DNA of 64,000 bases from positions 186,001 to 250,000 of the forward strand of contig JAACJK010000002.1 in NCBI GenBank assembly GCA_013368325.1, written 5' to 3'. Positions 43,822-54,597 of the stretch are shown piece after piece. Source of the DNA: Ephemerocybe angulata. Lineage: Eukaryota > Basidiomycota > Agaricomycetes > Agaricales > Psathyrellaceae. How positions within the stretch are numbered: position 1 is the first letter of the stretch; each line of letters starts with the position of its first letter. Both the position numbers and the translations under genes were made by a program. The notes under the pieces are model-generated. The model ran no database searches and was not told the DNA's origin. It was given only the letters and a program-made list of their open reading frames with translations.

Positions 43822-46800
43822 ATGGCAACGGTCATCGCTCCGCCTGCTAGTGTAGAGGGCCCAGTGTATGCAAATTTACCTCTGGGACTACTTGCCCCAC
43901 TATTGATAATCCCTACTGCTAGGGATGTCTTGCTACACCATGGTGTAGTCCTTCCTAATCGTGCTAAAAGAGCAGACATTGATGCTGCACTTCATAGTCA
44001 TCAATGTAATGCATGTGTTGAATGTGTGGCATTATTAGAACTTGTACCAGGGAAGCAAATGCAGTCAAATATGCGTAATAAGAACTATCGTGCCAGGAAT
44101 AAGGAAACTCCACTAGAGTTCATACAAGAGAAAGTTGAAAGTGTTTCCTTTCCTCCACCACCGCTTACACCTGATGTTGAGATGGAAATTGTAGGCCGAG
44201 CCTGCACTCGATTTGAGCCTTCCCAGTTTGAAGAAGCAGGGTGTGCAGTATGTGGAATGTTAGTTCCACTGAAACAATTAAGCAAGTTAAAGTCGATCCA
44301 AGGCCATTTGGATATCTTAAACCGGGATGGCTGTGCTAAGAGAGAAAGAAAGTCTGATAATGACACTGTAAAAGAATATAATGCACCTGTAATAGATGAT
44401 ACCTGTGATAAAGTATGTGATGACTGCCGTGCTTCTCTTCGCAAAGGTGATATCCCAAAGTACGCATTGGCTAATGGCCTATGGCTTGGTAATATTCCTA
44501 CGGAATTGTCCGAGTTACGATACGTTGAAAGGCTCCTTATTGCTAAAGTTCGCCATACAGTTTGCTGGGCAAAGGTATCGACAGGCATGCGAAAAATGAA
44601 GGCCAACTTTGTCGCATTTGAGTCACCTATGCCCCAGATATATGAAAGGCTGCCACCTCCGAGGGAGGATTTGGAGGAAGTTTTGGCAATTCTATTTACA
44701 GGGCCAACCAAGCCTGATTATGCAACTTATAAGCGAACACCCTTTCTTGTGAGAAGAAATCATGTTGCTCAGGCATTGAAATGGTTGAAGCTCAATCATT
44801 CTGACTATGCAAATATTGACATTTCACAGAAAAACCTTGACTCTTATCCTGAAGATGTGCCTCCTGTAACCGTTGAGTACATTCAGAAAATTGGGAACAA
44901 GCTTGCAGAAAGTACTAGTATACACGACATGGATGATGAAGATGGCACTGAAGAAGGAGAATGTCCTTTTACTGTACATGGCATTACAGCGCAGGATATC
45001 GAAACCGTTTCTGTTAGAAAGCTGAAAGCAAGGGCTGTGCATCATTTAAATAATGAAGGACGATTCCTCAATGTAGGGCGCCTCGACTTGGTTTCTATTT
45101 GGAGTAATCCACAGCTCTATCCACAGATGTTTCCCTGGCTGTTTCCATATGGCCTTGGAGGAGTAGGATCAATTGAAGGGTTATCAAGTAAAATGCATAA
45201 GCGCCGCCTTCTTATGTACCATGACAAACGCTTTCAAGTAGATCCTAATTTTCCTTTTATTGCTTTTAGCCATGAACAGATGGGAGCTGTTTCTACATCT
45301 GGAAGGGTTGCGACCAACCGAGCAAATTTTGATGAAATAACCAACCGGCTACTCTCTGTTGATACAACTGTTCTTCAATCGCTAGCTACACGTATGGCTA
45401 ATGGTGAAATTGTCAAGGCTGAAACTGATATGGAAAAGCAATGCAAGAAGGTCGTTTCTGATCTTGACTGTATAATGTCTAATGTAAAAGGTTCTATAAC
45501 AGCTAAAAGAGGAATGCGCAATGAGGCTTGGTCTTTAGTGGCTAGTCATGGTAGTCCATCTTGGTATTTTACTATGGCACCTGTTGATACTAAACATCCT
45601 TTGTGCATCTATTTTGCCTCTGATAATGTCAAATTCACTCCAGACATTGGTCCAGAAAAAGAGAGATTGCTAAAAGTCTGCAAAAATCCGGTCGCTGCTG
45701 CACGATTCTTTCATTATATGGTTTTGATATTTATTCAGGATCTTATGGGGGTCAATATAGATGGCCAAGGCATATTTGGAGATGTTTCTGCATACTACGG
45801 CACTGTTGAGCAACAGGGGCGACTAACATTGCACTTGCATATGCTTATTTGGCTTAAAGGCAACCTAAGCCCTCAGAAAATGAGAGATAAAATTATGAAT
45901 GATTTGGTCTGGCAAAAAGCAGTTGTAGAATGGCTTGAGTCGACGCACTGCGGAGAGTTTGCAACTGGTTCACAATCTGAGGTTACTGCACATGCTGATA
46001 TAGCAGAACAAAGCGCACCATATGATGAAGTTGAAACCCTTCCGATTGCTCCACCTTCCGGAAAGTGTATTATGCCTAACCAAGATGATGTATGCGACTG
46101 TAAATTCTGTAAATCAAAGCGAGGATGGTGGTCGTATTTTCTATACAGATTTGATACAGTGTTTCTAAGATCAAATCTGCATTCATGTCAGCGGTATATC
46201 AACCTCGATGGAACTACAAGCAAGAAAATGGTGTATCGAGCCTGTACGGATAACATATTTAAAAGGTGCAGAGCGCGCTTTCCTAGACCTCTACATGCAG
46301 AGACCAAAGTTGATCCGACAACAGGAGCACTCATTATGAAGAAAGGTGAAGCCTGGGTCAATTATGTTAATCGAGTAGTCACATTTGTGTTGGGGTGCAA
46401 TACAGATGTAACCAGCTTAATGTCTGGTACTGCAGTTAAGGCAGTTATTGTATATGTTACTGATTATATTACAAAGCAAGGACTGAAAACACATGTTCTA
46501 TACGATGCTATTCAATCGATTATATCCAAAAGCTCAGATATACTGGTAGGTGACATGAAAGCAAAAGAAAAGGCAAGGCGCTTGATGACCAGAATGGTTA
46601 ACTCGATTTCTGCAAAGATGGAGTTAGGTGCTCCAATGATTTCTCTATATTTGCTAGACAACCCTGATCATTACACTAGCCATACATTTAAACCCATGTA
46701 TTGGAAGCAGTATATGTTTGAAGCTAGAAGAGCTTTTCCAACAGAAGTTGAAGATGATGAATTTGACAAAATCATGATCATGAAGAAAGATGGAAAATAT

Positions 46801-49800
46801 GTTGGTCTCTCATTCGTACATGACTATATCTTTCGCCCTTCTGAAGTAGAGAGTTTGTGTGTATATGAATTTATTCAACGTTGTACTTCAATTGCTATAC
46901 CAAAAGGTGATCAAGATAAGTTGTCTAAAAACACATATAGATTTATGGAAGACCACCCTCTTTCAGAAACACATGCTTTAAGGGTGAATTGCGGAGCTGT
47001 CAATCACGTTGTACCTAACATTTTAGGACCTCCATTACCAAGGTGTGATGTCGGTGACCAGGGTGACTATGCAATTGCTATGCTTAGCCTTTTCAAGCCC
47101 TGGAGAAGTGGCCTTGACTTGCGAGCTGAATATAGTGGATGGCATGAGGCATTCAGTAACTACAGCTTTCCTGAACGCTATGTTCAAATTATGGCAAATA
47201 TTAATCTCAAGTATGAGTGCTTAGATGCAAGAGATGACTATAGATCGCAGATGCATCAATCAAGTGAAATTTATAACAGCCACCTTTCTGGGATTGACTT
47301 TGAGCAGTGCGAAGATGGAAATTTAGCCCCTGAATGGACAGTTGCACAAGAAGGCCTCGAGCTTGATGCGATTGAAAATGGAGCACTTAGCGCTGCTGAA
47401 CTTGAGAGATTAAAAAAAGTGCAAGATATGACTTCTGTCTTACATGACCTTGGATGGGACCAAGCAGTCGATAGATATAATACCCAAACTCAAGTAGAAC
47501 ACCCATCTAGAATGCCAGCTTCACATTGGAAAGCACTTGTACAGAATAAACGGGTAGAAGTTATGGACTCTCGAGCCACGCAGATGCCTACAAGTTGTGA
47601 AAACAGAAAGCATTCCCAGAAAAGGCTAGGGCTAAATGGCGATGTCTTTGTTGCAGACAAGTCATATTTACTCAAAGGATTTTCAATTGATAACGAAGAG
47701 CATAAAGCATTTGTAAATCACAGTGTACAGCAATTTAACCTCAATTATGAACAAGAGAAAGCTTTCCGAATCGTAGCTAATCATGCAGTTGATCCATATT
47801 CTGAGGTGCTACATATGTATATAGGAGGAATGGGTGGAACTGGCAAATCACAAGTCCTAAAAGCCTTAGTATTCTTCTTTGGGTTACGCAAAGAGGCTTA
47901 TAAACTTATAGTCGTTGCACCTACTGGAAGTGCTGCAGCTTTACTAGGTGGTATGACCTACCATACTGCATTTGGCATAAATGATAAAACTAGCAAGTCC
48001 AATTTAGCATCTGTCAAAGATAGACTAACTGGTGTTGAGTATGTGTTTTTTGATGAAGTCTCTATGCTTAGTTGCCGCGATATCTATCGTATCAGTGAAC
48101 GCTTGTGCCATACTCTTAATAATCCAGAAGAAAGCTTTGGTGGACTTAACATGATTTTAGTTGGTGATTTTGCTCAATTGCCTCCTGTAGTGGGTGGAGA
48201 AGCAACATCTCTATATGGACACATCAAGTATTCCCCAACTAACCCAAATAAGCAAAAGGAGTTAATTGGCCAATGCATATGGCATGAGTTTACAACTGTA
48301 GTTATGCTCAAAGAAAACATGCGGCAGGTAAAGCCAGGTGATGAGGCATTCCGTACAATGTTAGAGAATATGCGGTACAAATCATGCACATGGGATGATA
48401 TTCAGTTTTTGCGCTCACACATTTCATCAAGTCTACCTGGTCGAACTTCAATCTGTAGTCCAGAATTTAGAAATGTCTCCGTTATCACTACTCGTAATCT
48501 CTTCAAAGATACAATGAATGATATTGGATCAAAGCGATTTGCTGCTGAATCAAATCAAGAGCTTGTGTACTTTTATTCAGAAGATCATATATCTATAGAG
48601 TCTGGAGAATCATCTAGGCATAGAGTCAAGGGCAAGAGCACTGCACATGATATAAATGAAGCTATGCAAAGAGACTTATGGTACCAGATTCCTTCTACTA
48701 CTGACAAACATGTATCTGGAAGATTGGGTATATGCATCGGTATGCCTATTTTAATACGTAATAATAGTGCAACTGAGCTGGGCATTACGAATGGGCAAGA
48801 AGGCTTTATTCATAGCTGGCAGTCTACAGTAGGCTCTAAAGGTCAACCTGTTCTTGAAACTGTCTTTGTAGAATTAGTCAATCCACCATCAAAAATCAAT
48901 CTGAGTGGATTACCAGCAAATGTTGTTCCTATACTACCAACGACTACACATCAGCTGCTCTGTTCACTTCGTGGTGGCACAAAAGTCTTAATTGACCGTA
49001 CTCAAGTCGATATATTACCTAATTTTGCAATGACTGACTTTGCTTCTCAAGGAAAGACAAGAGACTTTAATGTAGTTGATCTCCAAGCTTGCAGAACACA
49101 TCACTCGATGTATACAGCATTATCACGTGGAACATGTGCAGAAGGAACATTATTGCTACGAGATTTTTCACCAAGTATTGTCATGAATGGCATATCAGGC
49201 AGGCAGCGCCAAGAATTTAGAGAGTTAGCATTACTTCATGAGATAACTGATATGCGGTACAAGGGTATACTGCCTGTCAAGATTTTTGGTATCCATAGAA
49301 AAGAATTGATTGCATCTTTCCGCAAGTGGAAAGGAGAGTATTACATGCCTCAGAGTATACATAGATCTCTGAGATGGGATAATGACAAGCCGTGGACTGT
49401 AGATGACAATCCTCACATAGAATGGCAACTTATAAAAGAAGACCAAAAATGCACAAAAAAGATTGACAGCTCAAAGAATATAGATCCTTTCAAGGCATTT
49501 GTACCTGCAGTAGGCTCAAATAAACTTAAGCGTAAGTCCATTGCTAATGACATTAGTGATGAAGATAGATTGAAAAAGCTCAAACTTGATGATACATATA
49601 GCGAATCTGCAGATGATGTCGATATGATGGATATGCAGACTCAAGGTATCTCCCCTCCTGGATCACAGTGGCAAAATAATAGTTGTGCATATGACTCAAT
49701 GCTTTGCATTCTGTATGCTATATGGATTACCAATCCCCATGAATGGTCTGCTTATTTTGCATCTGTACAACTTCCAGAATCAACTGAGGCACTATCAATT

Positions 49801-50463
49801 GGATTTGAGGAATATCGGGCAAAAAGAAACACCCTCGAAGCAGCACGTGAGAATTGGAGGCAGAGTATGGCACACTTGTCTCCAGATTTATTTAGTCTGG
49901 GAAACTATACTAGTGTTATCAATCTAATTGACTATATGTTTGTATTTGAAAATCCAGTATACAAGATACTCCAAGTTTGTGATGGTTGTGCTGAACCTGA
50001 TAGAAGACGGGGTTATATGCATACAGCAAACCTCCAACTCAATGCAGATGATGAAGGGTCATCTATTCAAACATGGTTAAGTCCAGATTTATTTGCTAAT
50101 ATGCAAGAAGATTTGCAATGCCAAATTTGCGATGGGCGACTTCTATCTAGAATAAGGCTATTAAGCAATACAAGCCACATTGTATGGGTTGCATTTGATA
50201 GACACGAGCACATGCAAATATCAACTTTGCTTAATATACCAACTGAAGGTGGAGAGGTACAAGAATATACATTAGCAGGTATAATATACTATGGAGGATC
50301 ACATTTTACATCTCGCATAATCAAAGGAGACCAAGTCTGGTACCATGATGGCATGATCAACGGTGGGCAAGCAGAGTATGAGGGTATAATATCTATGCTA
50401 GGTGACCTTAAGTGTAAGGGAAACAAGAATGTGCAATCAGCTATCTATATTCCTAACTTCTAA
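43822..50463 (+). CDS. Helitron Rep-helicase with C-terminal ubiquitin-protease-like domain
   Basis: A single exon of 2213 aa from ATG 43822, chosen because composition and homology begin there. Domains in order: a cysteine-rich N-terminus with a DUF6570-like segment (residues about 135-330; GLWLGNIPTEL, FESPMPQIYERLPPP); a Helitron Rep with HUH motif HLHMLIWL (His 671 and 673) and two tyrosines in YVTDYITK (878, 882); and a Pif1-like SF1 helicase with Walker A GGMGGTGKS (1335-1343), Walker B FFDEVS (Asp 1411, Glu 1412) and GDFAQLPPV. The C-terminus has NNSCAYDSML (Cys 1955), two CxxC pairs (VCDGCAE, CQICDG), GGSHFTSRI (His 2161) and WYHDGM. That is the Cys-box/His-box order of USP-type deubiquitinases. 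The protein should nick, unwind and copy the element by rolling circle. No stop or frameshift was seen, so it may be active. Confidence 0.9.
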   Translation: MATVIAPPASVEGPVYANLPLGLLAPLLIIPTARDVLLHHGVVLPNRAKRADIDAALHSHQCNACVECVALLELVPGKQMQSNMRNKNYRARNKETPLEFIQEKVESVSFPPPPLTPDVEMEIVGRACTRFEPSQFEEAGCAVCGMLVPLKQLSKLKSIQGHLDILNRDGCAKRERKSDNDTVKEYNAPVIDDTCDKVCDDCRASLRKGDIPKYALANGLWLGNIPTELSELRYVERLLIAKVRHTVCWAKVSTGMRKMKANFVAFESPMPQIYERLPPPREDLEEVLAILFTGPTKPDYATYKRTPFLVRRNHVAQALKWLKLNHSDYANIDISQKNLDSYPEDVPPVTVEYIQKIGNKLAESTSIHDMDDEDGTEEGECPFTVHGITAQDIETVSVRKLKARAVHHLNNEGRFLNVGRLDLVSIWSNPQLYPQMFPWLFPYGLGGVGSIEGLSSKMHKRRLLMYHDKRFQVDPNFPFIAFSHEQMGAVSTSGRVATNRANFDEITNRLLSVDTTVLQSLATRMANGEIVKAETDMEKQCKKVVSDLDCIMSNVKGSITAKRGMRNEAWSLVASHGSPSWYFTMAPVDTKHPLCIYFASDNVKFTPDIGPEKERLLKVCKNPVAAARFFHYMVLIFIQDLMGVNIDGQGIFGDVSAYYGTVEQQGRLTLHLHMLIWLKGNLSPQKMRDKIMNDLVWQKAVVEWLESTHCGEFATGSQSEVTAHADIAEQSAPYDEVETLPIAPPSGKCIMPNQDDVCDCKFCKSKRGWWSYFLYRFDTVFLRSNLHSCQRYINLDGTTSKKMVYRACTDNIFKRCRARFPRPLHAETKVDPTTGALIMKKGEAWVNYVNRVVTFVLGCNTDVTSLMSGTAVKAVIVYVTDYITKQGLKTHVLYDAIQSIISKSSDILVGDMKAKEKARRLMTRMVNSISAKMELGAPMISLYLLDNPDHYTSHTFKPMYWKQYMFEARRAFPTEVEDDEFDKIMIMKKDGKYVGLSFVHDYIFRPSEVESLCVYEFIQRCTSIAIPKGDQDKLSKNTYRFMEDHPLSETHALRVNCGAVNHVVPNILGPPLPRCDVGDQGDYAIAMLSLFKPWRSGLDLRAEYSGWHEAFSNYSFPERYVQIMANINLKYECLDARDDYRSQMHQSSEIYNSHLSGIDFEQCEDGNLAPEWTVAQEGLELDAIENGALSAAELERLKKVQDMTSVLHDLGWDQAVDRYNTQTQVEHPSRMPASHWKALVQNKRVEVMDSRATQMPTSCENRKHSQKRLGLNGDVFVADKSYLLKGFSIDNEEHKAFVNHSVQQFNLNYEQEKAFRIVANHAVDPYSEVLHMYIGGMGGTGKSQVLKALVFFFGLRKEAYKLIVVAPTGSAAALLGGMTYHTAFGINDKTSKSNLASVKDRLTGVEYVFFDEVSMLSCRDIYRISERLCHTLNNPEESFGGLNMILVGDFAQLPPVVGGEATSLYGHIKYSPTNPNKQKELIGQCIWHEFTTVVMLKENMRQVKPGDEAFRTMLENMRYKSCTWDDIQFLRSHISSSLPGRTSICSPEFRNVSVITTRNLFKDTMNDIGSKRFAAESNQELVYFYSEDHISIESGESSRHRVKGKSTAHDINEAMQRDLWYQIPSTTDKHVSGRLGICIGMPILIRNNSATELGITNGQEGFIHSWQSTVGSKGQPVLETVFVELVNPPSKINLSGLPANVVPILPTTTHQLLCSLRGGTKVLIDRTQVDILPNFAMTDFASQGKTRDFNVVDLQACRTHHSMYTALSRGTCAEGTLLLRDFSPSIVMNGISGRQRQEFRELALLHEITDMRYKGILPVKIFGIHRKELIASFRKWKGEYYMPQSIHRSLRWDNDKPWTVDDNPHIEWQLIKEDQKCTKKIDSSKNIDPFKAFVPAVGSNKLKRKSIANDISDEDRLKKLKLDDTYSESADDVDMMDMQTQGISPPGSQWQNNSCAYDSMLCILYAIWITNPHEWSAYFASVQLPESTEALSIGFEEYRAKRNTLEAARENWRQSMAHLSPDLFSLGNYTSVINLIDYMFVFENPVYKILQVCDGCAEPDRRRGYMHTANLQLNADDEGSSIQTWLSPDLFANMQEDLQCQICDGRLLSRIRLLSNTSHIVWVAFDRHEHMQISTLLNIPTEGGEVQEYTLAGIIYYGGSHFTSRIIKGDQVWYHDGMINGGQAEYEGIISMLGDLKCKGNKNVQSAIYIPNF

Positions 50464-50567
50464 GCTATGAAATGCATTACACAAAAAATGAGTGGATTAG
50501 AGTCAAAACCTGAATACGGACTCGTAACAAGCCGCGCATTGCGACGGCCACTGTGCAAGTTGTCAAG

Positions 50568-52138
50568 TTAGGCTTCAAGTCTCGTTCGAGCACAAAGCTG
50601 AGAACGCACCTCAAAGTCAGAGTCTATCATTGCCGCAGAAGTTGCCTTCCTGCGCCGCTTCGTCTTGGGTTCAGAGGCACCGACGGTCGGGCGGACGTTG
50701 GCCAAGGTGGATGCTTGGGGTCTTCTTGGACGTGCGAGAGAAAGTGATGGATCTTCAACGTCCTCCTCGACCTTCACCTCCGGCTCTTGAGCCTTTCGAA
50801 CACCAGTCGCATGGCTACAGCCAATCTTGGAGGAGAAACAGGCCTCACATGCGTTCCCGGGCCTCTTGTCGATCTTGCACTTCTTGTTGCCTTTGAGACA
50901 CCTGACGCAACCAGGGGTGTAGAACGTTCCATCGTTAGGTGGAATTGTGAGGTCGATCGTAGGGGGAGGGCTTGGCTGCTTGGACCTAATCCGTTTCTTG
51001 GGCTTCGGCGGGTCTTGGGGGGGTTCTTCGTTCAGCTCGTTGTTCGCCTCTTCGTTCATAGGGGGAGGGTTCGGCTGCTTGGACCTAATCCGTTTCTTGG
51101 GCTTCGGCGGGTCTGCGCTGGGGTCTTCGTTCAGCTCGTCGTTCGACTCTACATCTTCAGAAGGCGCCTTTCGCTTCCCCTTCCCTCTCTTCGCCTCCTG
51201 TTGCTGCTGTGCATACCACTGGTCCACGTCCATCCTCTCCACTACATCCTCTTCCCCCTTCTTAGCCTGCGCTTTCTTCTTCTTCGACCCAGTCTCCAGC
51301 GCACTATCCCTTCCCTTCTTGGTCACCTTCTCATCTGGCCCGCTCTCCACCCCTTTTCCTTCGGCCTGCTTGTCGGCCTCAATGCCTCCGGCCTTCGCAC
51401 CATGGATTTTCAGCTTTGGCACCAGCGGAACCACCTTGAAGGACTTGGTTGGCTTGGATTCCTTGGGCGTGTTCCACTTGAGAACGTGAATCTCGTCGTC
51501 CGACTCACTCTCCTCTCGATCTAGCCCCGCTGGAGGCTGCTTTGGTCCACCCTTAGTCGCATCGTCTCGGGTCACCCCAGCCGCTGTCTGCTTTCCTTTG
51601 CCCACCGGGTCAGCGGGCTTCGATCCGATGAGAGCCAGAGGGTCGGTCGCAGGACTGGACTTTGTTTTGACGAAGGGAGGCTTTTGAAAGGGGGAGAGGT
51701 CCAGAGCTGCTCGGGGATCCGTGCGGTATTCGGGGTGCTCTTGGAAAGACTGCAACCAGGCCGAAAAGAGGGGGGATCGAAGAAACGTCCCCTTTCCATA
51801 GACTTTGATAGCCAGGAGGAGTGAGATCTGAGACTATCGTGAGTATTCAAAACATGGTCTGAAATTGAGATACTGACGGTACGCGATGTTAACTCCCTTC
51901 TAAGTTGCACCAGGTCGTACGTCTCGTCCCAGGTGGAAGCTTCCTCGAGTAGTTCCTCGACGTCAGCCAGGATAGCAAGAGCTTGGTCCTTCGATTGAGG
52001 GGCGGACATTGGTTCGATTTGTTTTTTTTCTCTTGGAGAAGGTGCGGGGTTACTTGGGGCTTTCGGTGCAAGGGCGATATAGGACGACGCGGACTCCGAA
52101 ACGGTCGAAGGCCAAGGGCAAGTCGTCGGATTGATCAC
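50568..52138 (-). CDS. Disordered protein with Zn-cluster-like cysteine motif
   Basis: Two exons: 52138 (or ATG 52009) to about 51881, then about 51835 to 50568. The 46-nt intron starts GTCAGT and ends GATAG. The protein is about 490-510 aa. An N-terminal helical part (ADVEELLEEAS; ISLLLAIKVYGKGTFLRSP) is followed by long Lys/Pro/Glu-rich disorder. Two copies of a segment with DPPKPKKRIRSKQP are present, and then CVRCLKGNKKC, CEACFSSKIGC and SHATG. The pattern C-x2-C-x6-C ... C-x2-C-x4-C resembles fungal Zn(2)Cys(6) DNA-binding clusters but lies near the C-terminus. Basic patches suggest nuclear localisation. It is divergent from the gene at 52246. Function not known. Confidence 0.7.
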
Positions 52139-52245
52139 ATGAGCGTGTTAGGAATGAGCGATCGGGGATGTGGAGCCGGTATAAAAATACGCCTTCTCTC
52201 TCAAATTCCAATCTCGATCTCCAGGATTTCTTACTAGGTCTCCGA
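52139..52245 (+). promoter_or_regulatory. Divergent promoter with TATA box
   Basis: The 107 bp between two divergent genes hold GGTATAAAAATAC (about 52177-52189), a good TATA box about 57-69 nt upstream of ATG 52246. No strong TATA box was seen for the minus-strand gene. Confidence 0.55.
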
Positions 52246-53208
52246 ATGCTGAAAAAGGGTGGTAAAGCAAGGAAGTCTCTGTCTAGTAGCGCCCTCCGGG
52301 ATTCGATGCGAAAACAAAGTACGTCGTTTTCTTTCCTCTCATTCCTGTCCTGATGTTAATTTCTCGCATCAGTCCGTCGAAAGGCATCTACATGCGCCGA
52401 TGCAAGGAGACAGTTTGGTCTGCTGGCCAAGCCTCAGTCTCCGGGTACTTGGTTTCTCACATGCACTCCTGTCGTCGCGCTGATTTGAGTTAAACAGCGG
52501 GCGGTGTGCCGATTGATATTGAGTCAACCTGGGAAACGCTACAGGACGACATCTTCAGCTCCCTGGCTTCGCAGGAGCCTGCTGCATCTCCTTCCAATGC
52601 AGGAAAGGCCACCGGTAAGATTTGTTCATGACCTTGTCCGAATCTGTTGAGTCGCTGACCCACGTACTTCCTGTATTACAGTCCAGGGCGATGAGAGGGT
52701 GGTGGGCTCGGAATCTGCAGACGGCGACGACTCCGACGAGGATACGGGTCCCTCGGATGCTGCGTCGGGTCAAGGTTTCGAGATTCCGCTTTCTCGCCCA
52801 ACGCCCGGTTCCAAGGAGACCTTCAAGATTTTTCATAACCACGCGGTTGAGGTCGGTAGAAAACTGGAAGCTAACGTCGAGGCGGTTGAAAAGGAGTCCA
52901 GGGAGAAGGATGGGGTCTTGAAGATGGAATCGGGGGAGTCTACGATGAACGTCATGAAGGTTTCCTGGGACCTGCACTCCCTCGATACGATCTCCGTCGG
53001 TCGCGGGGCTGTGGAAACCCATCTTTCCGACCTTCTTTGGTTCAAGTCGCGGTTGATTACCCACCATCGCAACGCAGTTCGTACGCGTTATAACCTTCAG
53101 AAGATTTTGGGGGCTATTTCTCGGGCGCGCTACATGGAGGCAAGGGTGGCTGATATAACCAATGGGGCCATAGAGACAGAGGAGGGACGCGCTGATGCGG
53201 AGGAATGA
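52246..53208 (+). CDS. Small spliced coiled-coil protein of unknown function
   Basis: Four exons join in frame with introns at about 52319-52372, 52446-52498 and 52614-52680 (donors GTACGT, GTACTT, GTAAGA; acceptors CAG). The protein is about 260 aa. It starts MLKKGGKARKSLSSS with a basic segment, then an acidic Asp/Glu run (DGDDSDEDTG). A long amphipathic helix follows (VEVGRKLEANVEAVEKES), and the conserved-looking end has WFKSRLITHHRNAVRTR. No known family is recognised. It shares its promoter region with the Zn-cluster-like gene. Confidence 0.65.
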
Positions 53209-53567
53209 TCCATTAATTAGTTTGTTTCTGTGTTTTGGAATCGAGATGCCTGTTCTTCTGACGATCCTTGAGCGAGAGACTAAGTGGGTTGATTCAAAGA
53301 TGTAGTGGATCTTGGGATGCTTGTCCTTGCATACCGCACCAAGGTGTCCCCTCGGGCCCCGAAGGGAGTGGGCTGCGTCGGCTCAGGCTTCTGCAGGGTC
53401 TTGCAGGGTCTATCTCTACCTCGGGAGATTTCCGGTGCCATGAGGCTCACTGTGTTCCCAACAACGCCACTGACAGTGATGGTCTGGCGCTCCAAAGAGA
53501 CGTTTATAAGTAAGGGATCAGGGGCTCACTTTCTGTCAAACCCTAGTTCTTACCCCCCACATACACG

Positions 53568-54072
53568 ATGGCTTCCTCTTTGTTCGCAGAAAGTGTGGTG
53601 AGTACTCGTGTTCTCGGATTTTCGTCCACTGGTGATGACGATTCCACTGCAGTACACGCGAGAGTTACTGGAGGACTTCAACTGTCGTAACCTGACCGAC
53701 TTCACTCGGGAGGTTTTTCTTGCCAACAAGGCCAATTATGCCGACGCGATGGACGAACTCAAGGCAGCACACGCGTTCTACCGAGCATCAAGGCCTTTAT
53801 GGTCCATTAGTCTTGCCATTGCAGCCGACTACGTTGGGGCTCTTCCTCCTGGGACCAGGAACGACCCCTTAACGCGAGCCATCTTCTACCTCGTCGACGC
53901 CCAGACGCGCTTCTTCGTCGCGACGGTTAGATACGCAGTGTCTCTCGACGCCTTAAATGGCGTCATTCTACACTTGTTGCGCCGTAAGAAATTGAGGCTG
54001 GCTCAAAGCCTTTTTGCATTGGTGAGTGAAGTGTTTCATTTGGCTATCTATGCTGACTGTCCAAAGTCTTGA
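53568..54072 (+). CDS. Small helical protein of unknown function
   Basis: Exons 53568..53597, 53653..54021 and 54067..54072 give about 134 aa; read-through of the last intron (GTGAGT...CAAAG) would add a dozen residues and also stop at 54072. It starts MASSLFAESV|YTRELLEDFN and contains helices such as FYLVDAQTRFFVATVRYAVSL and a basic stretch LLRRKKLRL. No known motif. The tandem CTCGTCCGA repeat follows about 180 bp downstream. Confidence 0.6.
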
Positions 54073-54254
54073 CACTCTTTCCTCAACCCCCTCGTTTATC
54101 ACATATGGACTCATTATTCTACGTCCCCGCTTGCATGCTCTGTAGTAGTTTAGAAGTTCTCATTTTGACCGTTTTTCCATCGTCTCGCTGGCCCTTCATT
54201 GAGTATTACCTGGCATGCGTCAGAGCCCATGCACCATGCACATTTACCCGACGT

Positions 54255-54597
54255 TCCTTGTCCGACCTTCCTCGTCCGCCCTTCCTCGTCCGACCTTCCT
54301 CGTCCGACTGTCCTGGTCCGACCTTCCCCGTCCGACCTTCCTCGTCCGCCCTTCCTCGTCCGACCTTCCTCGTCCGACTGTCCTGGTCCGACCTTCCCTG
54401 TCCGACCTTCCTCGTCCGACTGTCCTCGTCCGACCTTCCTCATCCGACTGTCCTCGTCCGACCTTCCTCGTCCGACTGTCCTCGTCCGACTGTCCTCGTC
54501 CGACCTTCCTCGTCCGACTGTCCTCGTCCGACTGTCCTCGTCCGACTGTCCTCGTCCGACCTTCCTCGTCCGACTGTCCTCTTCCTTGTCCAACTAA
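54255..54597. repeat. CCTCGTCCGAC(TGT/CTT) tandem repeat
   Basis: About thirty imperfect 12-bp copies of CCTCGTCCGACnnT fill this interval. They share the core CTCGTCCGA with the arrays at 27871-28038 and 34504-34540. The array is open in several frames on both strands, which is a result of the 12-bp period and not evidence of coding. Confidence 0.9.

Larger units (their letters stand above)
39217..50531 (+). mobile_element. Helitron-type rolling-circle transposon
   Basis: The Rep/helicase gene at 43822-50463 lies between a perfect 17-bp inverted pair: 39217-39233 (CTTGTTACGAGTCCGTA) and 50515-50531 (its reverse complement, 52 bp after the stop codon). Helentron/Helitron2 elements have such short inverted repeats, with the right one placed just before a terminal hairpin. 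A GC-rich segment that could pair weakly follows at 50532-50550, but I could not fix the true 3' end. The 8-kb gene part is clearly richer in A+T than the surrounding DNA. The exact ends are inferred, not proven. Confidence 0.6.

Noticed and set aside
54255..54597. CRISPR-like array or repeat protein
   Set aside because: The units are about 12 bp without unique spacers, and the frames open on both strands follow from the period; it is a simple satellite.
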